A DNA stretch of 64,000 nucleotides from positions 1 to 64,000 of the forward strand of contig JAEUHE010000067.1 in assembly GCA_016793885.1 (NCBI GenBank), given 5' to 3'. Below, in pieces: positions 56,201-64,000 of this stretch; within the stretch, counting starts at the first letter, position 1; each line of letters starts with the position of its first letter. The translations under genes were made by a program, and so were the position numbers. The stretch is from Verrucomicrobiales bacterium. Its GTDB lineage: Bacteria > Verrucomicrobiota > Verrucomicrobiia > Limisphaerales > UBA11320. The notes below the pieces were generated by a model. The model was not told the origin of the DNA. It saw nothing but the letters and a program-made list of their open reading frames with translations, and made no database searches.

Positions 56201-58015
56201 GTCGAGAATGCCTTCGCCCTGTTTCAGGAACCCGATGCCGGAGCTGCCGGCGATGGCTGCCGTGATGGCGAGGCCTGAATGAGCGTCTACGGAGATAATC
56301 CGCGACTGAGCGCCCATCGAGAACACGCCGCTGCCGGTGATGAACGCCATGCTGTTCGCGGGTGCAGAGCAGTGAATGTTGCCAAGCATCGTCACCGTTC
56401 CGCCATCCACCTCCATCCGGCCGCCGGTGAAGTCGAGCGACGCGATCGCCTCCGACACCCCTTCAAACTCCAGCGAGCCCGAGTTGTGAATTTCGATCGG
56501 GGCACTGTTGGCAATCTGATGGTTGCTCATCACCTTGACGGTGTCGCGAGGGAACGGCGCGGGCTGAGTGTCGTGGCCGACGACCAGCCGGCCCGGAATC
56601 GACACCAGGTTCGCGATCTTGCTTACGGTGAGCGTGCCACCGAGCACGGCTGTGTCTCCCAAGTAGGTGTTTGCCTGGTCGCCGGTGAGGCGCAGGTCGC
56701 CTTCGCCCACCTTCGTGAAACCGCCGGGACCCTCGATGCGACCGCGCAGATAACATGTCACCCCGGAGGCGATGTTGATGGTTGCATCGGTGACGAGGTT
56801 GATCGGCCCGTCCCAAATCGCTGAACTGTCGAAAGCCTCAAGCGCGCCTCTGTCGGCAACGCCCGTTCCGCTGAGTGCCAGAGGCTCCGCGGGCACTTGG
56901 ATAGTACCGAGTGAAAGCGTCGCTCCCTCGGCGACAGTTGTTCCGGCATTGGTGCTACCGAACGCCCAGTTGTTCAATGCATTGAGCGTGCCCTGGTTGA
57001 GGCTCAACGGTCCGGAGAATGTGTTGCTGGCGCTCAAGGTCATCGAACCTGCTCCGTTCTTGCTGAACCCGACGAGGATTCCTCCGCTGATGCGCGCCGA
57101 AACGATGAGGTCCTGGGAGGCCAGACCATTGGCGACGGCAAAGGTTTTTCCCCGCACGCCGAGGTCAATTCGACCCTCGATCAGGGATGATTCGAGGGAT
57201 GCGAGTGTCGTGACACCCCCGTTCATGAACAGCACCCCCGTGCCGGTCCCGATGCGGCCACCCTGCAGGGTGATGGCTCCGACCGTATCGTCGTTGTTGT
57301 TGAAGTTCAGGTATCCGGCCGAATTGACCGTGATTGCGGAAGTGTTGCTGATCTGGTTGTCCTGCAGCAGGCGCACGATATCGACATCGTTGCCGCCGGA
57401 ACCGTCGCCCACTTCCAGATCGCCGGGCACGGCCGTCACGCCGGCGTTCTTGTTCAAGCGCAGCGTTCCGGCATGTACCGAGGTTTCCCCAGCATAGGTG
57501 TTCGGGCTCGCTCCCATGAACTCCAGCCCGCCTAATCCCGTTTTGCGTAGGCCGCCCGCGCCGGAGATGCGGCCTTGAATCGTGATCGAGTGATTAAAGT
57601 TCACCTCAATCTCGGCCTGATTTTCCACTTCGACCTCGAGGCTGCTGTGGAAAAGTGCGCCGACGCTGGCGAAAAGCGCATCGGTAGTGCCGCGGAGCGT
57701 CAGCTTCGACCCGGCCACACCATAGAAAGTGTAACCTCCGCCCTGAATATCGATTTGGTCGATCTTCAAGCCGGCGATGTTTTGGATGGGGCTGGTTCCA
57801 CTCGCAAATGAGGGAAAGACCAATCGCACGTTTTGCTCGTTGACGCCGGGCACGCTGCCGTTCTCCCAGTTGAGCGGAGAGCTAAAGTTCTGGGTGAAGT
57901 TGTCGGCACCGGTCCATCGATGTTCGCCTGCGGTGAGCGATGTCGTCGTGTTGAGTGCCGCCAGCAGGCCGAGGATGGTCCTCGCGGTTCTGTAGAGGGG
58001 GAGTATTGGTCTCAT
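53282..58015 (-). CDS. Giant exported autotransporter-type beta-strand repeat protein
   Basis: A 1577-residue protein. ATG 58015 is chosen because it starts a signal peptide (MRPILPLYRTARTILGLLAA); the open frame to 58486 runs over the proC promoter. Residues about 35-1280 are autotransporter-associated beta-strand repeats, seen as repeated GGLRKTGLGGLEFMG, NTYAGETSVHAGTL, KTGTGELTLLGNN, NTYSGITTVEAG segments, predicted to form a long beta-helix. Residues about 1340-1500 contain PKD/Calx-like domains (LNPDKTFVLSHAYTETGSFT). Instead of an autotransporter barrel it ends in the shared C-terminal module (ending LFFRLVKQ). Hence it must leave the cell or be anchored by another route. Likely an adhesin or matrix protein. 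Confidence 0.88.
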   Translation of the reverse strand: MRPILPLYRTARTILGLLAALNTTTSLTAGEHRWTGADNFTQNFSSPLNWENGSVPGVNEQNVRLVFPSFASGTSPIQNIAGLKIDQIDIQGGGYTFYGVAGSKLTLRGTTDALFASVGALFHSSLEVEVENQAEIEVNFNHSITIQGRISGAGGLRKTGLGGLEFMGASPNTYAGETSVHAGTLRLNKNAGVTAVPGDLEVGDGSGGNDVDIVRLLQDNQISNTSAITVNSAGYLNFNNNDDTVGAITLQGGRIGTGTGVLFMNGGVTTLASLESSLIEGRIDLGVRGKTFAVANGLASQDLIVSARISGGILVGFSKNGAGSMTLSASNTFSGPLSLNQGTLNALNNWAFGSTNAGTTVAEGATLSLGTIQVPAEPLALSGTGVADRGALEAFDSSAIWDGPINLVTDATINIASGVTCYLRGRIEGPGGFTKVGEGDLRLTGDQANTYLGDTAVLGGTLTVSKIANLVSIPGRLVVGHDTQPAPFPRDTVKVMSNHQIANSAPIEIHNSGSLEFEGVSEAIASLDFTGGRMEVDGGTVTMLGNIHCSAPANSMAFITGSGVFSMGAQSRIISVDAHSGLAITAAIAGSSGIGFLKQGEGILDLRAANTYSGITTVEAGRVLVTGPDGNLGGNAQGTIVAPGAQLAISWVQLGEDLVLSGDAENGRPSFAVHGDCTWAGDIALGGATNTIDIQTVRLIASGVISGGGTLRLRGHKVNEAPTLAWLSGTLANTYTGATVCESVALRLSKLPGQNAIPGPLFLLAPADASQAPCRAILTLPNQIADNAPITLLDGAVFDAGDINETIGPVHLDHATLMTTNGVLTLNGDVTVAATPSSYIRGNLSLGPVSRTFNVSGKVGGAMEFYLMAKVSGTSINAGLVKTGSGEVNVSGNNSYAGATLIQQGGMRLTHNNALGSGAHGTLVSSGAVLQLWNDITIAQEVLTLNGTGIGGEIYNAALISMAGVTNVWAGPVVLASGSAIKMENPGDRLILSGVVSGAGTLWKRGQGTLEFAGSNANTHEADVIVEQGELALNKTAALAVAGGLIIGDGAGGANSDVARLLQANQIGDTVPVAVLGSGLLHLNNFSDAIGSLVGSGAVNTLFATLTVGGANTDTTFSGLIGGVGFVTLTKTGTGELTLLGNNPYTGKTIINNGKLVIDGLQAGSAVEVNPLGTLGGTGSVGPVTAFIGADIVPGHSPGILRTKGFILDDNVAVHIELEGSQPGTGYDQIDVTGSVLVTLAQLRVTNAPSFKSAVGDQFVIIKNDGNDAVSGEFVGMPQNSTFVLNGMLFRISYHGGDGNDVVLTHVNTPPSLAGLNITANSPEGSLVHISAQIKDPDLADGFILMVSWGDGTPAQQFEFAPGTTDFNVSHAYADDNPTSTSADAYLIDYTLHDSSDPGAFGNHIVTIANVAPVVNAGADVKIAKETTFNASGSFTDAGVNDTWVATVDYGDGSGLQPLALNPDKTFVLSHAYTETGSFTVTVRVNDDDSGQGVDTLLVNVAESQAAPVLKIAPGPGNGRVTVSWPLAAVGFELESTTDLNSGVWTKVPFTPADELAEKVVIVPKSESTLFFRLVKQ

Positions 58016-58365
58016 GGAGTTGGAGGTAAGGGTTTGAAAAGTGCCGACTTCACCGCCGAACGACAGAGGGGTGAACGAAATGACACGTGACGCGGCTGCG
58101 GCCAGTCCGGCAATCAGACTTCTCAGCAACCGGCATTCAGATGCATACCCACGTTTCATCGCGGTGGGTGTGATACCTCGAATCACGCTCCCCCAACAAT
58201 TCGACTTTGGACGTAGCACGCGCTGCTCCGGTGCGGTCCTGAAGCAAGCCTCGTCGTTACCTTGGGTTCTACGCTCCAGACTTGTAAGCAGCCTCGTCAG
58301 CACCCATCCTTCGAACCTGAGGCGCGACACGAGGGGAAAACCCTCTCTAAATCCCGACCGGGTCC

Positions 58366-58395
58366 TTGACAAAGCGAAGCGGGGGTAGGGATTAT
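58366..58395 (+). promoter_or_regulatory. Sigma-70-type promoter of proC
   Basis: A perfect -35 TTGACA (58366-58371) is followed after 18 bases by GATTAT (58390-58395), which matches four of six -10 positions. The proC ATG lies about 30 bases downstream. Confidence 0.5.
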
Positions 58396-58423
58396 GCGCC
58401 TTACATCGCAGATGCCTCCTCAC

Positions 58424-59221
58424 ATGAAAATCGGATTCCTCGGCGCCGGAAAAATGGCCACTGCTCTGGCCAAGGGATTTCTTCAATCCCGGATCCTAGA
58501 AGCCAGCGGACTGACAGCGAGCGATATTGAGCCCGCTGCGCGGGCGCACTTTGCTCAGGAAACCGGAGCGAGAATGCTCGAGCGCAATGTGGACGTGGTT
58601 CGGGCGAGCAACATTGTCATTCTCGCCGTGAAGCCAAACCAGGTCGAGGCGCTGCTTGCCGAGATCAAGTCGGCGTTTAAGCCCGGCCAGCTGCTGATCT
58701 CCATCGCGGCGGGGATCACCATCGCGAAGCTGGAAGGGGGGCTGGCTCCCAAAGCGCGCGTGATCCGAGTGATGCCGAACACCCCCGCCTTGGTGGGCGC
58801 CTCGGCCACCGGATTTTCCCTTGGCAAGGCCGCCACCTCCGAGGATGCGGCATTGGCGCAGAGGCTTTTCGAAGCGGTCGGGATTGCCTTCCAGGTGAAG
58901 GAGGACCTGCTCAACGCCGTGACGGGGTTGAGCGGCAGCGGTCCCGCCTACGTTTATCTCATGATTGAGGCGCTCAGCGATGGAGGAGTGGCGGCAGGAC
59001 TCCCGCGCGACGTTTCCACCCGACTCGCCGCCCAGACCCTGCTCGGCGGGGCGCGGATGGTCCTGGAAACCGGGCTTCATCCGGGAGCTCTCAAAGACAT
59101 GGTCACCAGTCCGGGAGGGACCACCATCGAGGGGATTCACCGTCTGGAGCAGGCTGGCGTTCGAGGGGCATTGATGACTGCGGTTCGAGCGGCCGCCGAT
59201 AAAGCGAAGCAACTAGGATGA
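58424..59221 (+). CDS. proC: Pyrroline-5-carboxylate reductase
   Basis: A 265-residue enzyme for the last step of proline synthesis, reducing pyrroline-5-carboxylate with NAD(P)H in the cytoplasm. The start ATG 58424 gives the conserved opening MKIGFLGAGKMATALAKGF, the Rossmann nucleotide loop; upstream ATGs at 58394 and 58412 are unlikely. Other family motifs are ILAVKPNQV, RVMPNTPALVG, and the C-terminal LSGSGPAYVYLMIEALSDGG and DMVTSPGGTTIEG, which line the active site. Length fits the family. The stop overlaps the start of the AI-2E-type transporter gene as ATGA, so the two are cotranscribed. Confidence 0.97.
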   Translation: MKIGFLGAGKMATALAKGFLQSRILEASGLTASDIEPAARAHFAQETGARMLERNVDVVRASNIVILAVKPNQVEALLAEIKSAFKPGQLLISIAAGITIAKLEGGLAPKARVIRVMPNTPALVGASATGFSLGKAATSEDAALAQRLFEAVGIAFQVKEDLLNAVTGLSGSGPAYVYLMIEALSDGGVAAGLPRDVSTRLAAQTLLGGARMVLETGLHPGALKDMVTSPGGTTIEGIHRLEQAGVRGALMTAVRAAADKAKQLG

Positions 59222-60507
59222 ATCCGACCGAACGACAGGCACGGTTGCTGTGGACCTCGGTCACAGCGTTGGCCCTGGGGATTCTGGTCGCCCTGATCGG
59301 CCTGCTGTTCTGGGGCCTGGGATGGATCGCCAACCAGCTGTCCTCCGTGCTGCTGCCGCTCGCGGTCGCCGGCGTGCTCGCGTTTATCCTCGATCCACTG
59401 GTGGACGTTTTTGAAAATCGGACCAAGTCCCGTATTGCTGCCATTTGGTTGGTGTTCGCGCTCGCCATCCTGCTGGTGATCGCTCTGGGCAGCACCGTGC
59501 TGCCTCGACTGGTGACTGAGATTCAATCCTTTGGCGCCCAGGTCCCGGTTTATGTGATGAAGGTGCGTGACCGCTTGGACGCCTTTATCACGCATCCGCC
59601 CCAGTGGTTGCCCAGTGGGTTACTCGGCCCGATTCCCGCACCGGTCGCTCCCGCGGGATCGACCAACGAGCCATCGATGAGCACCCTTCCTGAGGTCGGG
59701 TCGGCATTATCTCCAACAAACTCCGTTTCTACCGCAGTCAGCGCCGCGGAGTTGGGTTCTGCCGACGCCCTCAGCGGTCGCCGACATATCAATCTCAGCA
59801 GCGAGCTTTTTTCATGGACGGCACGGGCGCTGCCCCAATTGGGATCCTGGATGTTGGATCAGGTATCTCGGGCGGCGTCGGTGGCCGGCTTTTTGGCGGG
59901 GCTGGCCCTTGTGCCGGTTTATCTCTTCTACTTCCTTTTGGAGAAGCGTGGGATTCAAGGTCGTTGGCGTGATTTTTTGCCCCTTCGGGAGTCCCATTTG
60001 CGCGACGAGGTCGCGTTCGTGCTTGGATCCATCAATGACTGCTTAATCGTTTTTTTCCGGGGACAAGTGCTGGTGGCGTTTTGTGTGGGGGCGATTCTTA
60101 CGATTGGGTTTGCGATGATCGGGCTCAACTACGCTCTCCTTCTCGGCGTATTGGCGGGGGTGTTGGGCATTGTTCCCTACTTGGGAGTGGCTGCCAGTCT
60201 CATCCCGGCGGTGGCGATCGCGATAGCGCAATTCGGTGATTGGACGCACCCGCTGGCCGTCCTGGGCATTTTCGCGATCGCTCAGCTGCTGGAGGGTTTC
60301 GTGATCTCTCCTAAGATTATCGGCGATCGTGTCGGACTGCACCCCTTGACCATCATCATTGCCGTCATGGTGGGCACCACGCTGCTCGGGGGAATATTGG
60401 GTGGCGTGTTAGCGATCCCGCTGACCGCGGTGCTTCGCACGATTATGTTTCGCTATGTCTGGGTGGCGCACCCAAGAAAAGAGTCGGAGGCCACGCAGGC
60501 GGGGTAG
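59218..60507 (+). CDS. AI-2E family transporter (PerM-like)
   Basis: A 429-residue membrane protein with about eight helices, of the AI-2E/PerM family. Typical features are the N-terminal helix pair (LALGILVALIGLLFWGLGWI, LLPLAVAGVLAFILDPLVD), a large central hydrophilic loop (about 115-210), GQVLVAFCVGAILTIGFAMI, GVLGIVPYLGVAASLIPAV and the conserved late GFVISPKIIGDRVGLHPLTI. Substrates differ: autoinducer-2 export, Na+/H+ exchange or solute permease roles have been described, so the name should not be taken literally. It is translationally coupled to proC. Confidence 0.92.
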   Translation: MNPTERQARLLWTSVTALALGILVALIGLLFWGLGWIANQLSSVLLPLAVAGVLAFILDPLVDVFENRTKSRIAAIWLVFALAILLVIALGSTVLPRLVTEIQSFGAQVPVYVMKVRDRLDAFITHPPQWLPSGLLGPIPAPVAPAGSTNEPSMSTLPEVGSALSPTNSVSTAVSAAELGSADALSGRRHINLSSELFSWTARALPQLGSWMLDQVSRAASVAGFLAGLALVPVYLFYFLLEKRGIQGRWRDFLPLRESHLRDEVAFVLGSINDCLIVFFRGQVLVAFCVGAILTIGFAMIGLNYALLLGVLAGVLGIVPYLGVAASLIPAVAIAIAQFGDWTHPLAVLGIFAIAQLLEGFVISPKIIGDRVGLHPLTIIIAVMVGTTLLGGILGGVLAIPLTAVLRTIMFRYVWVAHPRKESEATQAG

Positions 60508-60600
60508 GAATGGCGGACAGGCTCGTTGTCTATGGACCGCGGTGGCACCGACACCGCTTTTTCTTCTCGCCAGCTTATCCCGCAGCGCACCCATTCACTT

Positions 60601-60690
60601 AAGGAGAACTCTTAGCCGCTCCGTCGCATGAAGGAAAAGCGGAGACGTGTCTCCGCGCTCCATAGACGGACCTCGGCGCCAAGATCGTCA
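60601..60690. repeat. Palindromic intergenic repeat between convergent genes
   Basis: GCGGAGAC-GT-GTCTCCGC (60639-60656) is a perfect 8-bp palindrome with a 2-base centre, flanked by CGCTCCATAGACGG. It lies between the transporter stop and the RND pump stop and may also act as a terminator. It resembles the window-start repeat only loosely. Confidence 0.45.
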
Positions 60691-60752
60691 GCCTATGGTG
60701 CTGGCTGCTCCCGTCCCAAAAGCGCGATGAGAATTGGGCAACCGGGTCCTGC

Positions 60753-63700
60753 TCAGGCATTGCCCTTCCGGCGAAACCTTTTACCCAAATCGCTGAATAG
60801 CGTGTAAACCACGGGGATCACGAACAGTGTCAGAAAGGTGCTGGTCAACATTCCCCCGACGACGGCTACGCCCATGGGACGGCGGCTTTCGGCGCCGGCT
60901 CCGAAGCCGATGGCGATGGGGAGAATGCCGGCGATGGTGGAGAACGCGGTCATCAAAATGGGACGCAGGCGGACCACCCCGGCCTCGATCATGGCTTCGT
61001 GCGAGCCCGATCCTTTGGCCACCTGTTGGTTGGCATATTCCACCAGCAGGATGGAGTTCTTGGTAACCAATCCCACCAGCAGCACGAGCCCCACCTGGCT
61101 GAATAGGTTGATATTCATGGCCGGTATCGGCGGCAGCACGCCCGTCTTTCCCAAAAAGTCCAACAGCCACAGCAAACCGAAGGCTCCCACTCCCGCCAGC
61201 GGGAGTGCCAACATCACGGTAAAAGGATGCAGGAGGCTCTCAAACTGAGCGGCCAGAGTCATGTAGATGATGATTCCGGCCAGACCGAGGATCCACCACA
61301 CATCTCGGTTGGCATCGCGCAGATCCCGAGCCTCGGAACCCCAAGCATAAAGCATGTCGCCGGGCAGCTCGGTCTTGAGCAAGGTCTCGGTTTGTTCAAC
61401 CAGGGTGCCCAGCGGGAGGCCGACGGGTGACGCGGTAATGCTGGCGCTGCGCAGGCGCATGTAGTGGTTGATGCTGTTGGGCGCGGCACCGGCGGTGCGG
61501 GTCACGAGGCTGCTGAGTTGGATCAGCTCCCCGCTGGCGCTGCGCACATAGATCTGGTCGAGATCCTGGGGCGTGAGGCGGTCCTGGCGCTCCAGCTGCG
61601 CGATGACGTTGTATTGCTTGCCGCCGATCTTCATCCGGCTCAAGTCCAACCCCCCGAACATAATCTGAACCGTGCGTGAAATGTCGTCGATATTGACGCC
61701 CAGGGCGGCGGCGCGTTTGCGATCGATATCCAATCGCAGCTCCGGCTTGTTGACTTCGAAGGACACCCGGACGTTCTGGAGATTGGTCATCCGACGCAGC
61801 TGGTTGGCAATGGCGTTGGCGGTTTGGTTCAAGACATCCAGCTCTTGATGCTGGAGAATGAGCTCGAACGGGGCGCCGAAGTTCCGTCCGATCGCCTTCG
61901 GGATGTTGGGGATGGCGATGCCTCCTTCGACTTCGCTGAAAAACCGAGCGCGAAGGCCGCCGGCGGCGTTGACGATCTGCTGGATCGTTCGATCGCGCTC
62001 CTCTTTAAGCGTCACAAAGATCAGTCCGGAGTTGGCCTGGCCCGGCCCATTCATCCCCGGGGCCACGATCGCCGCAAAGCTGTCGACCTCAGGGATCTCG
62101 GCCATCATTCGCTCCATCTTCTGAAGCTGGCGGTCGGTAAATTCGCTGGTTGAGCCATTGGGAGTGAACATCATGCAGAACAGCCGACCCTTGTCCTCCT
62201 CCGGCAGGAAGTCCTTGTCCAGTGATCGGTAGGCGATGGTCATGAGCGCGAACGATCCGAGCGTGAGAAGCACCATGGAGAAGCGGTGGCGCAGCACGAA
62301 GCGCAGGCTGCCGCCATAGGCTTTGGCCATGCCGGTCAGGGTTCGCTCAAAGAAGCGGAGCAGGAAGCCGTGGTGATGGGCCTCGATGGGCTTAAGCATC
62401 CGGGCGGCCATGGCCGGAGACAGGGTCAGGGCGACGAAGGCGGACAGGACGACGGACCCGGCGATCGCTACGGCGAACTCGACGAAGAGGCGTCCGGTCT
62501 GGCCCGTCTGAAACGCCAGCGGGAGGAACACGGCCACCAGGGACAGCGTGATGGCGATCACGGCGAATGAGATTTCCTCCATGGCCTTGAAGGCGGCCTC
62601 CCGGGGAGGCATGCCCTTCTCGATGTAGCGGTAGATGGCTTCGAGCACCACGATGGCGTCATCCACCACCACCCCGATCGCCAGCACGAGCGCCAGCATG
62701 GTTAGAATGTTGATGGAGTAGCCCATCAAATGGAGGATGGCGAAAGTCCCGACGATCGAGATGGGGATGGCGACCGACGGAATCAGGGTGGCGCGAAGAT
62801 TTTGAAGAAACACGAAAATGATCACCAGCACCAGTCCGAAGGCGATAGCGAGGGTTTCCCAGACCTCGTTGATTGCCTTTTCGACATAGGTGGATTCATT
62901 ATAGCCGGCATAGATTTCCACCCCGGTGGGCAAGGTTGGCTTCAGCGCTTCGATCTCGGCCGTGATGCCCTTGGCCACGGATACCGTGTTAGCTTTGGAC
63001 TGTTTGACCACTCCCAGAAACACGCACGGCTTCAGATTCGCGCGGGCTTGAGTGCGATAGTCCTCAGCGCCGTCCTCGGCTCGACCCACATCCTTGAGGC
63101 GGATGAGGGTGTCCCCGCTCGTGCGCACCACCAGGTTGTTGAACTCTTCGGCGTTTTTCATTTCGCCGAGGGTTTGGATGGTCATCTCGCGATCCAAGTT
63201 TTCGACGCGTCCGCTAGGTAGCTCGATGTTCTGCTGCCGGAGGGCTCGTTGCACATCGAGCACCGTCACCCCTTTGGCTGACATGCGGCCGGAGTCCAGC
63301 CACAGCCGCATGGCGTAGCGCTTTTCACCGCCTATAATGATCGAGGAGACTCCGGCGATGGTTTGGAACCTGGGCTTGATTTGGCGTTCGGCGAGCGTGG
63401 TGAGCTGCAGCGGGGTGTAACGCTCGCTGTTGAGCGTGATCCACATGATGGCGTTGGCGTCGGCATCCTGTTTGGCCACGACCGGCTCCCGGATGTCGAG
63501 AGGCAGCGCGCCGCGCACCCGGCTGACCCGGTCGCGCACATCCTGGGCCGCGAGGTCGATATCGCGGGAGAGGTTGAACTCCACGACAATGCTGCTGACC
63601 TGCTCGCGGCTCTCGCTGGTGAGAGTCTTAATGCCTTCGATGTTGTTGATGGCTTCTTCGAGGCGTTCAGTGACCTCGGTCTCGACCACCTGCGCATTGG

Positions 63701-63860
63701 CACCCGGGTAGACCGTGGTGACGCTGACGATCGGGGGATCGATGTCGGGAAGCTCGCGGACGGGCAGGCGCGAGAGGCCGATGATGCCAAACAGCACCAG
63801 CGCGAGATTCATCATCGTCGCGAGGACCGGCCGTTGGATGCTGACGCGGGAGAGGAACAT
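60753..63860 (-). CDS. RND multidrug efflux transporter, HAE1 type
   Basis: A 1035-residue inner-membrane RND pump of the AcrB/MexB class. It has the first helix followed by FRPVLATMMN-like IQRPVLATMMN, a duplicated 12-helix layout with two large periplasmic loops, LAIGVVVDDAIVVLEAIYRY in helix 4 with the proton-relay Asp pair, and GLVTKNSILLVEYANQ in helix 10 with the essential Lys region. The loops contain VYPGANAQVVETEVTERLEEAI, typical of HAE1 pumps. Drug or solvent export is expected; substrates are not predictable. The adaptor gene ends 6 bases upstream, so the genes form an operon, but no outer-membrane channel gene is visible within the window. Confidence 0.96.
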   Translation of the reverse strand: MFLSRVSIQRPVLATMMNLALVLFGIIGLSRLPVRELPDIDPPIVSVTTVYPGANAQVVETEVTERLEEAINNIEGIKTLTSESREQVSSIVVEFNLSRDIDLAAQDVRDRVSRVRGALPLDIREPVVAKQDADANAIMWITLNSERYTPLQLTTLAERQIKPRFQTIAGVSSIIIGGEKRYAMRLWLDSGRMSAKGVTVLDVQRALRQQNIELPSGRVENLDREMTIQTLGEMKNAEEFNNLVVRTSGDTLIRLKDVGRAEDGAEDYRTQARANLKPCVFLGVVKQSKANTVSVAKGITAEIEALKPTLPTGVEIYAGYNESTYVEKAINEVWETLAIAFGLVLVIIFVFLQNLRATLIPSVAIPISIVGTFAILHLMGYSINILTMLALVLAIGVVVDDAIVVLEAIYRYIEKGMPPREAAFKAMEEISFAVIAITLSLVAVFLPLAFQTGQTGRLFVEFAVAIAGSVVLSAFVALTLSPAMAARMLKPIEAHHHGFLLRFFERTLTGMAKAYGGSLRFVLRHRFSMVLLTLGSFALMTIAYRSLDKDFLPEEDKGRLFCMMFTPNGSTSEFTDRQLQKMERMMAEIPEVDSFAAIVAPGMNGPGQANSGLIFVTLKEERDRTIQQIVNAAGGLRARFFSEVEGGIAIPNIPKAIGRNFGAPFELILQHQELDVLNQTANAIANQLRRMTNLQNVRVSFEVNKPELRLDIDRKRAAALGVNIDDISRTVQIMFGGLDLSRMKIGGKQYNVIAQLERQDRLTPQDLDQIYVRSASGELIQLSSLVTRTAGAAPNSINHYMRLRSASITASPVGLPLGTLVEQTETLLKTELPGDMLYAWGSEARDLRDANRDVWWILGLAGIIIYMTLAAQFESLLHPFTVMLALPLAGVGAFGLLWLLDFLGKTGVLPPIPAMNINLFSQVGLVLLVGLVTKNSILLVEYANQQVAKGSGSHEAMIEAGVVRLRPILMTAFSTIAGILPIAIGFGAGAESRRPMGVAVVGGMLTSTFLTLFVIPVVYTLFSDLGKRFRRKGNA

Positions 63861-63866
63861 GGCCGG

Positions 63867-64000
63867 TTAGTCTTTCTGGTAGGGCAGGGCCGCCTCGGGC
63901 GGGGCCATTTTGACCGGCATGCCGGGGGCTAGCTTTTGAATGCCTTCAACCACCACCTTATCGCCGGCGGCCAACCCTTTGATGATCTCGGCTTGGCCGG
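63867..64000 (-). CDS. RND efflux periplasmic adaptor, C-terminal end (partial)
   Basis: Only the last 44 codons are in the window: GQAEIIKGLAAGDKVVVEGI, then QKLAPGMPVKMAP and a short tail to TAA at 63867. The GLxxGDxVVxxGxxKxxPG pattern is the membrane-proximal domain of HlyD/AcrA-type membrane fusion proteins. The rest of the gene, including the start, lies beyond the right edge. It is the first gene of the RND operon and would link the inner-membrane pump to an outer-membrane channel. Confidence 0.85.
   Translation of the reverse strand, partial: GQAEIIKGLAAGDKVVVEGIQKLAPGMPVKMAPPEAALPYQKD

Overview
The window looks like a chromosomal segment of a member of the Verrucomicrobiota, probably a soil or freshwater lineage near Pedosphaera. 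This is inferred from gene content: exported proteins sharing a C-terminal module that ends in F-Y/F-R-V/L, a PEP-CTERM protein, an autotransporter-type beta-strand repeat giant protein, Tat-exported sugar isomerase and Gfo/Idh/MocA oxidoreductase, and a sigma factor next to a Ser/Thr kinase fused to WD40 repeats. The DNA is GC-rich, many genes have weak Shine-Dalgarno sequences, and intergenic regions are rich in short palindromic repeats. No rRNA, tRNA, CRISPR array, integrase or intact insertion sequence was found.

Layout. 1-14.4 kb: a 122-bp tandem repeat, an exported endonuclease/exonuclease/phosphatase-fold protein, a Tat phospholipase C, a LamG protein, a Tat sugar isomerase, an overlapping exonuclease-DNA ligase pair, a TPM protein, a transglutaminase-like TPR protein, and a nucleotidyltransferase with a 53-residue partner. 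14.4-19.6 kb: katG, a secreted protein of unknown role, an amino-acid permease and a methyltransferase with a lipoprotein signal. 19.7-30.3 kb: a large dimethylformamidase-like exported protein, a WD40 protein and a WD40 relic, a cobalamin-binding-like protein fused to a Cys-rich tail behind a truncated membrane gene, an Na+/H+ antiporter, a tiny basic protein and a PEP-CTERM protein. 30.5-34 kb: a short-chain dehydrogenase, an AHSA1/START protein and a Gfo/Idh/MocA oxidoreductase.

34.0-40.4 kb is a run of six same-strand genes of unknown function, including a 36-residue membrane peptide overlapping both neighbours. It converges on a sigma factor-kinase/WD40 operon (40.4-44.7 kb). 44.9-52.6 kb has an alpha/beta hydrolase, two exported proteins and an unusual FecR-TPR-beta-barrel outer-membrane protein. 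After a repeat-rich spacer come the beta-strand repeat protein, proC overlapping an AI-2E family transporter gene, and an RND efflux pump gene with the end of its adaptor gene at the window edge.

Functionally the window mixes core metabolism and stress defence (proC, katG, antiporter, RND pump, ligase/exonuclease) with a large exported proteome. The least explained parts are the 34-40 kb cluster and the Ig/PPC plus FecR-TPR-barrel pair.
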